A stretch of 64,000 bases of DNA from an uncultured Clostridia bacterium (GTDB lineage Bacteria; Bacillota; Clostridia; Christensenellales; UBA1242): assembly GCA_934749845.1 (NCBI GenBank), contig CAKVHQ010000001.1:62001-126000 (forward strand), in the 5' to 3' direction. The notes beneath the pieces are model-generated. The model saw only the letters and a program-made list of their open reading frames with translations, was not told where the DNA came from and searched no databases. Position 1 is the stretch's first letter. Each line of letters opens with the position of its first letter. Shown here piece after piece: positions 8,678 through 16,251 of this stretch. A program made the position numbers and the translations under genes.

Positions 8678-9730
8678 TTACTTATTCCCGCCAAGCAAAA
8701 AGCATAGAAGCGGAACACCAATTACTATTAAAAGAACAAGCAAAACTGTTAGAGCAATTTTTATTTTGGATTTCGGCAAGCCTCCACCCACTTTGCCTGT
8801 TTGACCATTTAATAATGTTTTATATTCTTTGTTTTTATATGTATATGTTAGCCTATAAACCGGCAAAGCACCATAAGCATACTTTATATTGCTACGCTGT
8901 GTGCTAGTGTTCAAAAACACAACTCTGTCGTAAGAGTATCCCGACAAAATGCTGTTTCGTATTGACGCATCAATCATTAAATCGGCGGTCTTTTTGCACT
9001 CATCAAGAGAACTTGATAATTTTTCCATAGAATAGCCCATAACAAATCTGTCATCGTATTTATAAAGTTGTCTTGTTCCGTAAGGCAAAATATATTCCAA
9101 ATCTTCTTGTGTTAAGTATGAACTAGTTTCAACAAAAACATTTTCATGATTCAACTGCTTTGTGCCACTAATTGTTTTATAGGTTGTTTTGGTTACGACT
9201 TTTCCGTCTGCTGTTCGCTCGGTTCTATCGTTTGCTAATTTTCCACTATATTTTGTAAATGTATCTTCATCAAACGAAAACGCAGGAAAATAAAAACTCT
9301 CAATTTTGTCTATTGGTGGCTTTTTCTTAAACTTATTTGGCAAAAAGAATTTTTTCTTTACGCCATTTCTAAACATCTCGCCCGCCTCTTGTTTATCAAA
9401 CTTGAATGGAATAATAAAGTCAGGTGAAAATGAAGAGTTATCGGTTTGAACAACTAATGGTGTGTCGCAATACGGACATTTAACCGCCAAGTCGTTTCCA
9501 CTAGTTTCAACACTAGAACCACAATTTTGACATTTAATATGTCCTTTTCCATCGGTCACATATTTTTTTGTATCCAAAACATTATAATCGTGTTTTTTTG
9601 TTAAAGGTTCTGTATCAATTCTTTCTTGCGACTGACATGAATCACAATACAGTGCTTGCAAAGATGGCGAAAACACCAAGTTTCCGCCACAATTTTTGCA
9701 TTTTTTGAATTTTGCTTCAATTTTACTCAT
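8678..9730 (-). CDS. YdjG-like zinc-ribbon protein with C-terminal membrane anchor
   Basis: 350 residues. Two zinc ribbons open the protein (CKNCGG...CDSC at about 11-33; CQNCGS...CPYC at about 67-88), a long soluble domain follows (IIPFKFDK, then FYFPAF), and one membrane segment closes it (IKIALTVLLVLLIVIGVPLL). This resembles Bacillus YdjG, annotated as a TFIIB-type zinc-ribbon protein, which forms a membrane assembly with YdjH, the SPFH protein YdjI and the phage-shock protein PspA. Here the gene follows its SPFH neighbour by 1 bp, supporting a shared complex. PspA and YdjH homologues are not in the window. Confidence 0.7.
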   Translation of the reverse strand: MSKIEAKFKKCKNCGGNLVFSPSLQALYCDSCQSQERIDTEPLTKKHDYNVLDTKKYVTDGKGHIKCQNCGSSVETSGNDLAVKCPYCDTPLVVQTDNSSFSPDFIIPFKFDKQEAGEMFRNGVKKKFFLPNKFKKKPPIDKIESFYFPAFSFDEDTFTKYSGKLANDRTERTADGKVVTKTTYKTISGTKQLNHENVFVETSSYLTQEDLEYILPYGTRQLYKYDDRFVMGYSMEKLSSSLDECKKTADLMIDASIRNSILSGYSYDRVVFLNTSTQRSNIKYAYGALPVYRLTYTYKNKEYKTLLNGQTGKVGGGLPKSKIKIALTVLLVLLIVIGVPLLCFLLGGNK

Positions 9731-9731
9731 A

Positions 9732-10856
9732 TTATTTTACGCTTTTTCCACATTCTGGACAGAATTTTGCGTCAGCACTTAATTTCGCACCACATTCGCA
9801 AGTTTTTTCTGCTTTTGTTAATGGTTCGCCACATTCACTGCAAAATTTTGCACCCTTTTTTAATGAAGCGCCACATTTAGGACATGTTAAGCCTTGTTTT
9901 TTACCGCATTCTGGACAGAATTTTGAGTTTTCTGGAATAGATGCTCCACATTCTGTGCATTCAGTCATTTTTGCTTTTGGCTTGTTTTCTGTGCTTAAAC
10001 TTTCGCTAAACATTTTTCCAACTGCACCGCCTGCACCAAGACCAACTCCTAAACCAGCCAAGTTACCGCCACTTGTGTTCTTTGCTGCATCACGCATTGC
10101 TTGTGCTGCTTGGAATTGGGTGTATGTTCCCATCTTGTCTTCCATAACGCCCATTTTTGTGCGTTCATCAAGCATTTGTTCAACTTCTTCTGGAAGAGAA
10201 ATATTTTCAAACACAACTGTGCAAAGTTTTAAACCGAAAGCTGAAAATTCTTTTTGGCTTGCTTTTACAACTGCTTCACTAAATTCCTTATAGTTGGCAG
10301 CAAGGTCTAGTGCTGAAATTTTGCTTTCTGCAATAGCATCTGTGATTGATTGAATTAACATTGGTTTACATTGAGTTGCAACATCGTCAACCGTGTATAA
10401 AGCATTTGTTCCAAACATTTCTTTCATGAAAACTCTTGGGTCTTCAACTTTGAAAGAATAAACGCCATAGCCTCTTAATCTAACATTGCCAAACTCTTTG
10501 TCACGCATCATAATTGGGTTTTGAGTTCCCCATTTAAGACCTGTGAATTGTTTGCTGTTAACAAAGTATACTTCTGCTTTAATTTTGCTTTCAAAACCTT
10601 GTGGCAAACTTAACATTTTTGTTAAGAAAGGAATGTTTCCTGTTTCCAAAGTATGTGTGCCTGGTCCAAAAATATCTGCAATTTCGCCTTTATGAACAAA
10701 AACTGCGTATTGGCTTTCTCTAACAACCAAAGTTGAACTTGTCATAATTTCATCTCGGTCGGTTAATGGATAACGATATACGATGGTGTTTTTGCTATCG
10801 TCTTTCCATTCAATAACTTTTAATAATTGTCTTTTAATTCCACTAAATAATCCCAT
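9732..10856 (-). CDS. SPFH-domain protein with C-terminal zinc ribbons, YdjI-like
   Basis: 374 residues. Residues about 45-225 form an SPFH/band-7 domain (KGEIADIFGPGTHTLET, then MRDKEFGNVRLRGYGVYSF). A Gly/Ala-rich stretch follows, then three double-cysteine zinc ribbons (CTECG...CPECG; CPKCG...CSECG; CECG...CPECG) that repeat one another. This architecture is that of YdjI-type proteins, formerly called virion core-like, which form membrane platforms in envelope stress. There is no membrane segment of its own, so anchoring probably comes from the downstream zinc-ribbon partner. Ribosome site GGAGATAAT. Confidence 0.85.
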   Translation of the reverse strand: MGLFSGIKRQLLKVIEWKDDSKNTIVYRYPLTDRDEIMTSSTLVVRESQYAVFVHKGEIADIFGPGTHTLETGNIPFLTKMLSLPQGFESKIKAEVYFVNSKQFTGLKWGTQNPIMMRDKEFGNVRLRGYGVYSFKVEDPRVFMKEMFGTNALYTVDDVATQCKPMLIQSITDAIAESKISALDLAANYKEFSEAVVKASQKEFSAFGLKLCTVVFENISLPEEVEQMLDERTKMGVMEDKMGTYTQFQAAQAMRDAAKNTSGGNLAGLGVGLGAGGAVGKMFSESLSTENKPKAKMTECTECGASIPENSKFCPECGKKQGLTCPKCGASLKKGAKFCSECGEPLTKAEKTCECGAKLSADAKFCPECGKSVK

Positions 10857-11063
10857 AATTATCTCCTATGAAAGTATATTATCAATTTTCAAAAAAACTG
10901 TCAATTTTTTAAGCATATTTTTTGCTATACGCTATATATGATTTTTTATATTTACTTGCAAACATTTTCAATAAAAAAAGTTATGCTTCACTAACCTACA
11001 ATTAAAAAAATCTTTAATTTCCTAACAAAACAAAAAACTATTTGAAAAAATAAAAAATAACTG

Positions 11064-11093
11064 TTGACAAGATTTAACAAAATAGTGTATAAT
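11064..11093 (+). promoter_or_regulatory. Strong sigma-A promoter for tRNA-Met/tRNA-Glu
   Basis: Perfect TTGACA and TATAAT boxes separated by 18 bp, ending 18 bp before tRNA-Met. Confidence 0.85.
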
Positions 11094-11111
11094 GCAAAAG
11101 TCGATAAATAT

Positions 11112-11188
11112 GGCGGCGTAGCTTAGTTGGTTATAGCGTTCGGCTCATACCCGGAAGGTCGGTGGTTCAAGTCCACCCGTCGCTACCA
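11112..11188 (+). tRNA. tRNA-Met (CAT), elongator type
   Basis: Complete cloverleaf with CAT anticodon in the loop CTCATAC, T-arm GGTGGTTCAAGTCCACC and encoded CCA. It begins GGCGGCGTAGCTTAGTTGG with a G1-U72 pair, as in Bacillus elongator tRNA-Met, not the C1-A72 mismatch of an initiator. Confidence 0.95.
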
Positions 11189-11207
11189 CTTTGTTACAAA
11201 ACTAAAT

Positions 11208-11282
11208 GGTCCCATGGTCAAGAGGTTAAGACATCGCCCTTTCACGGCGGTATCAGGGGTTCGATTCCCCTTGGGACTACCA
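11208..11282 (+). tRNA. tRNA-Glu (TTC)
   Basis: Cloverleaf with anticodon TTC in CCTTTCACGG, T-arm GGGGTTCGATTCCCC and encoded CCA. 19 bp after tRNA-Met, sharing its promoter and terminator. Confidence 0.95.
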
Positions 11283-11315
11283 AATATATCCTATGTTTGC
11301 ATGGATAAATAAATT

Positions 11316-11345
11316 AAGCAGTCTGTTTGGACTGCTTTTTTTACT
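11316..11345 (+). terminator. Terminator of the tRNA-Met/Glu unit
   Basis: AAGCAGTC and GACTGCTT arms with a 5-base loop, then a T-run. Confidence 0.85.
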
Positions 11346-11346
11346 T

Positions 11347-11535
11347 TTATTTAAGACTATCAAAAATTTTAAAATACTCTTCAAAGCGGTGTTCCCGAAC
11401 AGGCATGGGCGGATAGTTTTTAAAATATAAAACCATTGCAGGCTTAATTCCATGATAGTTCTCTACAATCTCAAACCTAACAAACTCTCCTTGGCTTATA
11501 AGTTTTTTAATTTTTGCATGATAATTAAAATACAT
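11347..11535 (-). CDS. Small hypothetical protein (62 aa)
   Basis: A compact protein with a likely short alpha/beta fold: a Lys-rich helix (KIKKLISQGEF), strands (VRFEIVENY, PAMVLYFKN) and the ending PVREHRFEEYFKIF. Similar short proteins occur in clostridial genomes, some carrying the odd label thermostable hemolysin; I give this from memory and would not rely on it. No signal or membrane segment. No clear ribosome site precedes the ATG. Confidence 0.55.
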   Translation of the reverse strand: MYFNYHAKIKKLISQGEFVRFEIVENYHGIKPAMVLYFKNYPPMPVREHRFEEYFKIFDSLK

Positions 11536-11595
11536 ATTAAAAGTTTGTGTAATTATTTAATATTTACAACAACTAAAAAACTAAAACAGTTAATA

Positions 11596-12372
11596 TTAAA
11601 ACAAATGCAAAGCAAACTTATTTACTATTAAGAATATCGAAAGCAAAATTAGATAAATGCTAAAGCCCCAATACTTTGCCTTTTTAACCACTTTTAGCAT
11701 GATTTTAATGGAAAACACACCCGCAAGCAAAGCCACGATAAAGGCCACAATAAAGCAAGGAGCGGAAATGGTTATTGTAGAACCGGGAAGTTTAAAACAC
11801 TCGTATACCAAACTTGCTAAAATTATTGGAATGGACAGCAAAAACGAAAACTCTGCTGCTTGTTCTCTTCTTACCCCTTGAACAATAGCACTTGTTATTG
11901 TGCTACCACTTCGGCTAATTCCCGGCATGATGGCAAGCCCTTGAAACACTCCAATAACGATTGAATTACCATAACTTAAATTTCTATATTGATACTCTTT
12001 TTGGCTGACGATTTGAGCGATAATTAAAAAGATTGCAGTGACCATAAAGCCTAGATATAATAGTTCGCCATTAAACGAATTTTCAAAAAACCCTTTAAAA
12101 AGCAAAGCGATAATGCAAGTTGGAATGGTGGCAAAAACAAGCTTTTGCATTTTTTCGCAAAGCGGGTGTTTGATTAGTTCAAGAATGGTTTTGCGATAAA
12201 CAATAATAACCGCAAGCAAAGTTGCAACATGAAGAACAACATCAAACAAAATCACATTGTTTTCCACTCCAAAAATTTTTTCAAGCAGTACCAAGTGCCC
12301 GCTTGAACTAACTGGTAAAAATTCGGTTAGACCTTGAACCAAGCCTAAAATAATAGCAACTAAAATCGACAT
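11596..12372 (-). CDS. uppP: Undecaprenyl-diphosphatase
   Basis: Integral membrane phosphatase that recycles the lipid carrier for peptidoglycan synthesis (BacA/UppP, bacitracin resistance). The 258 residues carry both catalytic regions: QGLTEFLPVSSSGHLVL near the N-terminus and PGISRSGSTITSAIVQG in the middle, in a helix-rich protein of about eight membrane segments. Ribosome site is GGAGAG. It stands alone between the tRNA-Met/Glu unit and tRNA-Leu. Confidence 0.96.
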   Translation of the reverse strand: MSILVAIILGLVQGLTEFLPVSSSGHLVLLEKIFGVENNVILFDVVLHVATLLAVIIVYRKTILELIKHPLCEKMQKLVFATIPTCIIALLFKGFFENSFNGELLYLGFMVTAIFLIIAQIVSQKEYQYRNLSYGNSIVIGVFQGLAIMPGISRSGSTITSAIVQGVRREQAAEFSFLLSIPIILASLVYECFKLPGSTITISAPCFIVAFIVALLAGVFSIKIMLKVVKKAKYWGFSIYLILLSIFLIVNKFALHLF

Positions 12373-12548
12373 TTACACTCTCCGTTTATATTATTTACTT
12401 TATGCTTGTTTTGTAGTATTTATTATTGAAATAGCCCTTTTTTCGACAAATAGTTGCAAAAAATAGGGTCGATACTGTAATTTTAAAAAAAACTATAATA
12501 TATTGGTTTTTATTAAAAAAATGTTATCGACAATTTTAGTTAAAATTA

Positions 12549-12577
12549 TTGCAAAATTAAAAATAACATGATATAAT
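12549..12577 (+). promoter_or_regulatory. Promoter for tRNA-Leu
   Basis: TTGCAA, 17-bp spacer, TATAAT, ending 18 bp before the tRNA. Confidence 0.75.
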
Positions 12578-12595
12578 AGCACGGAATTAAATTAT

Positions 12596-12677
12596 GGGGT
12601 TGTGGCGAAATGGCAGACGCGCACGTTTAAGGGGCGTGTTCGAAAGAGTGTCGGTTCAAGTCCGACCAGCCCCACCA
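12596..12677 (+). tRNA. tRNA-Leu (AAG)
   Basis: 82-nt class II tRNA with CCA. Acceptor GGGGTTG pairs with CAGCCCC. Pairing CACGT with GCGTG leaves the loop TTAAGGG, so the anticodon is AAG (reads CUU, and other CUN codons if A34 is made inosine). T-arm GTCGGTTCAAGTCCGAC. The variable arm is short for a leucine tRNA. Reading TAA as the anticodon would break the stem, so AAG is preferred. Confidence 0.85.
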
Positions 12678-12703
12678 AACAAGCCGAAAGAACGGTCAAA
12701 AAT

Positions 12704-12738
12704 AGCACTTTTGAAAATACTTCAAAGGTGCTTTTTTT
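12704..12738 (+). terminator. Terminator after tRNA-Leu
   Basis: Long stem AGCACTTTTGAA/TTCAAAGGTGCT followed by seven T. Confidence 0.8.
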
Positions 12739-12744
12739 GTGCCT

Positions 12745-12801
12745 GTACCCTAATTCGTACCCTAAAAAATGGAAATTTTTTTGTAAATTTTTGTACCCTA
12801 A
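12745..12801. repeat. Three direct copies of GTACCCTAA
   Basis: Copies at 12745-12753, 12757-12765 and 12793-12801, just after the tRNA-Leu terminator. No gene lies here. Short repeats beside a tRNA could be remains of an integration site; nothing else in the sequence proves it. Confidence 0.6.
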
Positions 12802-12902
12802 TACAATTTTACGCCTTAAAGAAAAGTGAACGACTTGACTTTATTAAGCATTATAAATATACTTTTAAAGTTAATTTTAATAGTAAATTTAAAGGAGAAA
12901 GT

Positions 12903-13175
12903 ATGATTCATAGCGAAGCGGGTGGAGAGATTAGAGGCGAAGAATATAACGATTTTGCGAAAGTTGAAATTTTAGAAGGCGAACAAAAAGGAAAAATCTT
13001 TTGGTACTTAACCACCATCATAGATTTGCAAGAAGGCGACAAAGTTCTTGTTCCTGTGGGAGTAATAAAAATGGGTACGCTTGGAAAGGTTATTCGAATT
13101 GATAAAAATGTAAGCAGTTTTTGTTCTCCCGTTCCCGTTAAGCATGCAAAATATGTTTTAAGAAAAATAAGTTAA
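12903..13175 (+). CDS. Small hypothetical protein (90 aa), beta-rich
   Basis: Start chosen at the ATG 6 nt after AAAGGAG; a longer frame runs back through tRNA-Leu and is not real. The sequence is beta-rich and contains DFAKVEILEGEQKGKIFWYL and EGDKVLVPVGVIKMGTLGKV. The phrase GDKVLVPVG...GKV recalls the short beta-barrel seen at the N-terminus of PriA-like proteins, but the match is weak and no helicase follows. Possibly a small nucleic-acid-binding barrel; function unknown. It has its own terminator. Confidence 0.65.
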   Translation: MIHSEAGGEIRGEEYNDFAKVEILEGEQKGKIFWYLTTIIDLQEGDKVLVPVGVIKMGTLGKVIRIDKNVSSFCSPVPVKHAKYVLRKIS

Positions 13176-13201
13176 AAAGCGTGAGTTTTCACGCTTTTTT
13201 T
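13174..13201. terminator. Terminator, shared with the gene at 13189
   Basis: AAAAAGCGTGA/TCACGCTTTTT hairpin with T-runs on both strands; it overlaps the end of the convergent gene. Confidence 0.8.
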
Positions 13202-14145
13202 AAAGAGTGGTTATTCATAAAAATAGTTTTAATGATGCAAAAAGTTAATTCTGGCCTAATCTCGACATCGTTACATATTACATCACAGCCTTTTACCCTA
13301 TGATGTAGTTCAGTTCCTGTATCTCCATAGCCAAGACCTTTTGCATAAACCGTATTGCCGTTAATAGAGTTTACTTGCAAAAGAAATCTGCAGGGCTTGC
13401 TGTCGTCAGAACGAATAAAGTTAATGTAAACCTTTTGACCCGGTTTTAAGTTAGATGCATTTGTTATTCCGTCCCAAGCATTATTTTCTAAATACTGCAA
13501 CGATTCGGCTTGTTGTTTTGAAAATGTTGCAGTGCTTCCTCTTACGGCTTCTGTGTATGGAACACTAAACGAAATTTGAGTATTGTTTGGGTCTTTTATG
13601 TGAAGGATTGGGTTTGAGCGTCCGTCTATCCAACGGTCACACCATTCTTTGTTTATATCTTGGTTACTTACTGAAACTTTGTTATATGCCTTATATTGAG
13701 CAACCGTAGATGCAACACTCATTAAGTTTAGGGAAGTAACACGAAGAACGTTGGTTTGCTTGCAATTATTAAAATCAAACCTAATCTTTGTGGTTGTATT
13801 GCTAAAGGACGAGCGGTCATTAAAGCAACTTGCTCTCTTCCAATCTCTCATTCCGCCTCCACCATTAAATTGAAGCTCATCAACTAAATCGACATTGCCT
13901 AATTTAGGCTCGGCAATAGGAAAATAAAAGTCACAACTTTGAGATGTTCCATTTTGTTCCAAATGCTCGTCCCAATACATATAGTAAATAAGTTCGTTAT
14001 TTAATGTCGCATTGCTTTGGCTATATAACAAGGCTTCTTCGTAATTTGAATCTCCTTGAATATAATAAAAGTAGTCACGAGGTTCCCAATTACTGTCAAC
14101 GCTTAAATAATCAAAATAATTTAAGCTTTTTTGTATTGTTTTTCT
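13189..14145 (-). CDS. Hypothetical protein, probably missing its 5' end
   Basis: The frame is open from a TGA at about 14146 to the stop at 13189, but has no ATG, GTG or well-placed start. The first usable codon, TTG at 14031, would cut into sequence that reads like protein (YLSVDSNWEPRDYFYYIQG). A neighbouring frame begins with ATG at 14159 and would join this one only after a -1 shift at a run of six A. The product is rich in Asn, Ser and aromatic residues, with no membrane segment; I do not recognise it. Its upstream end collides with the promoter of the plus-strand cassette at 14185, so truncation is the simplest reading. Confidence 0.5.
   Translation of the reverse strand, partial: RKTIQKSLNYFDYLSVDSNWEPRDYFYYIQGDSNYEEALLYSQSNATLNNELIYYMYWDEHLEQNGTSQSCDFYFPIAEPKLGNVDLVDELQFNGGGGMRDWKRASCFNDRSSFSNTTTKIRFDFNNCKQTNVLRVTSLNLMSVASTVAQYKAYNKVSVSNQDINKEWCDRWIDGRSNPILHIKDPNNTQISFSVPYTEAVRGSTATFSKQQAESLQYLENNAWDGITNASNLKPGQKVYINFIRSDDSKPCRFLLQVNSINGNTVYAKGLGYGDTGTELHHRVKGCDVICNDVEIRPELTFCIIKTIFMNNHSLKKA
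14101..14133 (+). terminator. Hairpin with T-run just upstream of the 14136 promoter
   Basis: GCTTAAAT and ATTTAAGC form a perfect 8-bp stem followed by TTTTTT on the plus strand. There is no plus-strand gene upstream, so it may insulate the next promoter, or be chance. Confidence 0.4.
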
Positions 14146-14164
14146 TCACAAAATGTCATATAAT
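14136..14164 (+). promoter_or_regulatory. Promoter for the two-gene cassette at 14185
   Basis: TTGTTT, 17-bp spacer, TATAAT. The predicted start of RNA is only about 14 nt before the coding start, leaving just room for AGGAG (14172-14176). Confidence 0.6.
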
Positions 14165-14184
14165 AATAAATAGGAGAATTTACA

Positions 14185-14516
14185 ACGAAAAACACCAATT
14201 TAGATAGTTTAGTAGAAAATATTAAAAAAGATATTTCATCATGTTCACAAAAAGAACTCGGACAAATTTATAAGGCTATAAAGAATGCATTAAAAAAATT
14301 TGATAGAGATAGCATTTTAAAAAATGCAAAAGATTTTATAAAGTCATTGTTTAAAAATAAAAGGCAAAAATGCTTATTATTTGTAGAAGATATAGTTGAT
14401 AGTAAAGATAAGCTAACAGATGAAGAAAAAGAAAGTTTAAGAAAAACGTTTTTGGATATAAGCAATATTCATAGAACTTTTATTGAAAATATAATTGCTT
14501 TATTTGAGGCACTTTA
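14185..14516 (+). CDS. Hypothetical helical protein, apparent ACG start codon
   Basis: A 110-codon open frame missed by callers that require ATG, GTG or TTG. AGGAG at 14172-14176 stands exactly 8 nt before ACG at 14185; the only other in-frame codons between the upstream stop and the ribosome site are unsuitable. The stop TAA abuts the ATG of the next gene. The product is mostly helical and Lys/Asp/Glu-rich (DSLVENIKKDISSCSQKELG, NAKDFIKSLFKNKRQK, then LTDEEKESLRKTF), with no membrane segment. Either ACG is used as a start or an ATG mutated to ACG and the gene is silenced. Function unknown; the following gene encodes a membrane protein, so the two may act together. Confidence 0.6.
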
Positions 14517-14942
14517 ATGAAAAAAGCACCTATAAAAATTTTATATTTTTTTCTTTATTTTGTTGCTATACTTGTTATGGCATATCTTTTAAAATGGCCA
14601 CAAGAATTTGATAGTTATGTTTTTTACGAAAATTATAAATTTAAAAGTCATTGCTTGTTAATATTATATCGAGTTTTAATTTATCTAATTTTTCCTTTTA
14701 TAATTTCAATATTTGAGCAAGGAAAATCGAAAGAAAGATACATAAAGCTATTATTAGAAAATTTTAATATTCAATTTATTACTTATTCTCTTATTACAGG
14801 CATTTATGTTATATTTGGTATTGATAAGGTTTTAGGTTTTGATATATTTGGGTCTTCTGATGCAATTTTGTTTATTGCAGGTTTTATTTTTACAGCAATT
14901 TTAGACAAACAGATTCCGTCTATAATTGAAACAAAAAAATAA
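14517..14942 (+). CDS. Hypothetical membrane protein (141 aa)
   Basis: Four hydrophobic segments are visible (ILYFFLYFVAILVMAYLL; CLLILYRVLIYLIFPFIISI; FITYSLITGIYVIFGI; ILFIAGFIFTAILD), with a positively charged hinge (EQGKSKERYIK) in the middle. I do not recognise the family. The ATG touches the stop of the preceding gene (TAATG), so translation of the pair is probably coupled. Base composition is as AT-rich as its partner and richer than the neighbouring core genes. The unit ends at a strong terminator. Confidence 0.7.
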   Translation: MKKAPIKILYFFLYFVAILVMAYLLKWPQEFDSYVFYENYKFKSHCLLILYRVLIYLIFPFIISIFEQGKSKERYIKLLLENFNIQFITYSLITGIYVIFGIDKVLGFDIFGSSDAILFIAGFIFTAILDKQIPSIIETKK

Positions 14943-14987
14943 TAGTGGTTAATAATTCCATTGAGAACTTGACAACCGCCAAAAAAG

Positions 14988-15021
14988 ACAAAGAAAGAAC
15001 AATTATGTTCTTTCTTTTCGC
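14988..15021. terminator. Terminator downstream of the 14185-14942 cassette
   Basis: AAAGAAAGAAC/GTTCTTTCTTT arms around AATTAT, followed by TT; a longer CTTGACAAC (14968) / GTTGTCAAG (15051) inverted repeat surrounds it. Confidence 0.75.
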
Positions 15022-15090
15022 TTTTTTGATATTATGTTTTATTTTGTCTTGTTGTCAAGCACCTTTCACGACATAAACCGCACTAAAAAA

Positions 15091-15912
15091 TTATTCGTAA
15101 AAATTTCTTTTATTTTTCAAAAAATTATCATCGCATCTGTATACTCTAAAATAGTCATAAAAATATGGTATATCATCATCTGATTTTAGCCAGAACGCAT
15201 CACATAATTCATTTAAAATATTTGATAGATATCTAACAATTTGAGCAAGTAATAATACTCTGTATTTTTGACAAGCCAATTGACGATTTATATTTAAGCA
15301 AAAGCTTATTCCATCATTAATTAGAATACTATTTTCCAAATTAAATCTTATTAGCGCACCCTTATTCAAAACATGACCAAATAAATTACTGCATGTTTCT
15401 ATTTCTTGTTTCTTTTTAATACTAATTTTGTTGTTGTAAATATATTCGTCTATATTTTCATACCATTTACACATTGTATCTTTAGGTAAAATAAATCCAT
15501 TTGTGTTAACTTCGGAAATATAATTTAAGTTGTAATAACGATTATTATCCCCATTATCTGCAAACTCAGATAAAATATCAATTATACTATTATAAATATT
15601 GTCGTTCTCAGAATATTTTTTATCTACACCATATTTATTTCCGATGTTTACGCATTTTGAATATAAATTATTTATTTTATGTCCAAGTCTTTTTAATTGC
15701 TCCTGTGTGTAAAAAGTGTTAGTGTCATTGTAATTATTTAATATGATTATTAATTTTAAAAGTCTTTCTAAACCAACAGTGAGACAAATAAATGATTGAT
15801 AATATAATCCTTTTTTTTGAAAGTTTGCCTTTCTTATTTGTGTCATTCCCATATTAATCATTTCTTGAATAAATTGACATTCTGAATTGATTAAATTGAA
15901 TATTTTTGTCAT
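15091..15912 (-). CDS. Hypothetical protein (273 aa), helical
   Basis: Unrecognised. The early part (YQSFICLTVGLERLLKLIII, then KRLGHKINNLYSKC) recalls HEPN-like helical domains common in defence and toxin-antitoxin loci, but the catalytic R-x4-6-H motif is not clear, so this is a weak hint. The rest is Asn- and Tyr-rich with no membrane segment. Ribosome site AGGAG at a good distance. It sits between the two-gene cassette and tRNA-Arg, in an accessory stretch with unusually AT-rich codon use. Confidence 0.6.
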   Translation of the reverse strand: MTKIFNLINSECQFIQEMINMGMTQIRKANFQKKGLYYQSFICLTVGLERLLKLIIILNNYNDTNTFYTQEQLKRLGHKINNLYSKCVNIGNKYGVDKKYSENDNIYNSIIDILSEFADNGDNNRYYNLNYISEVNTNGFILPKDTMCKWYENIDEYIYNNKISIKKKQEIETCSNLFGHVLNKGALIRFNLENSILINDGISFCLNINRQLACQKYRVLLLAQIVRYLSNILNELCDAFWLKSDDDIPYFYDYFRVYRCDDNFLKNKRNFYE

Positions 15913-15973
15913 AAAAAACTCCTATAAATAGGGTAGCATTTTTTAATGAGTTTGGCAAGTATGTTATAAATAT

Positions 15974-16003
15974 AAAAATCGAATACGTTTAACAGTATTC
16001 GAT
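15974..16003 (-). terminator. Terminator of tRNA-Arg
   Basis: ATCGAATAC/GTATTCGAT nine-base perfect stem, followed on the minus strand by TTTTTA. Confidence 0.8.
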
Positions 16004-16014
16004 TTAGACAAATT

Positions 16015-16089
16015 TGGTGCACCTACCAAGACTCGAACTCGGCATAATGGTTCCGAAGACCATTGTGATATCCACTTCACCATAGGTGC
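16015..16089 (-). tRNA. tRNA-Arg (TCG)
   Basis: Cloverleaf on the minus strand: acceptor GCACCTA/TAGGTGC, anticodon stem ATGGT/ACCAT with loop CTTCGGA (anticodon TCG), T-arm CCGAGTTCGAGTCTTGG and CCA encoded. It marks one edge of the accessory stretch from 12.7 kb. Confidence 0.93.
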
Positions 16090-16251
16090 AAGAAAGTAAT
16101 TTTTTTATGGGAACTACTAAAACCCGATAATTGTTAAACTGTTATTCCTAGTCGTACTATAGATGTTTGCAAATAAAGAAATTCTTATGTAAATCAAGTT
16201 TACTAAATAATTCTAATTATTTTATACTTTAACAGAAATAGTTGCAACAAT

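Noticed and set aside
9712..10293. 193-codon plus-strand frame opposite the SPFH gene
   Set aside because: It is antisense to a well-supported conserved protein and has no ribosome site.
12594..12902. Long plus-strand frame running through tRNA-Leu into the 90-residue gene
   Set aside because: It begins inside the tRNA and crosses its terminator; the real start is at 12903 with AAAGGAG.
14968..15059. Insertion-sequence ends (CTTGACAAC / GTTGTCAAG)
   Set aside because: Nine-base inverted repeat around a terminator only; no transposase or target duplication.
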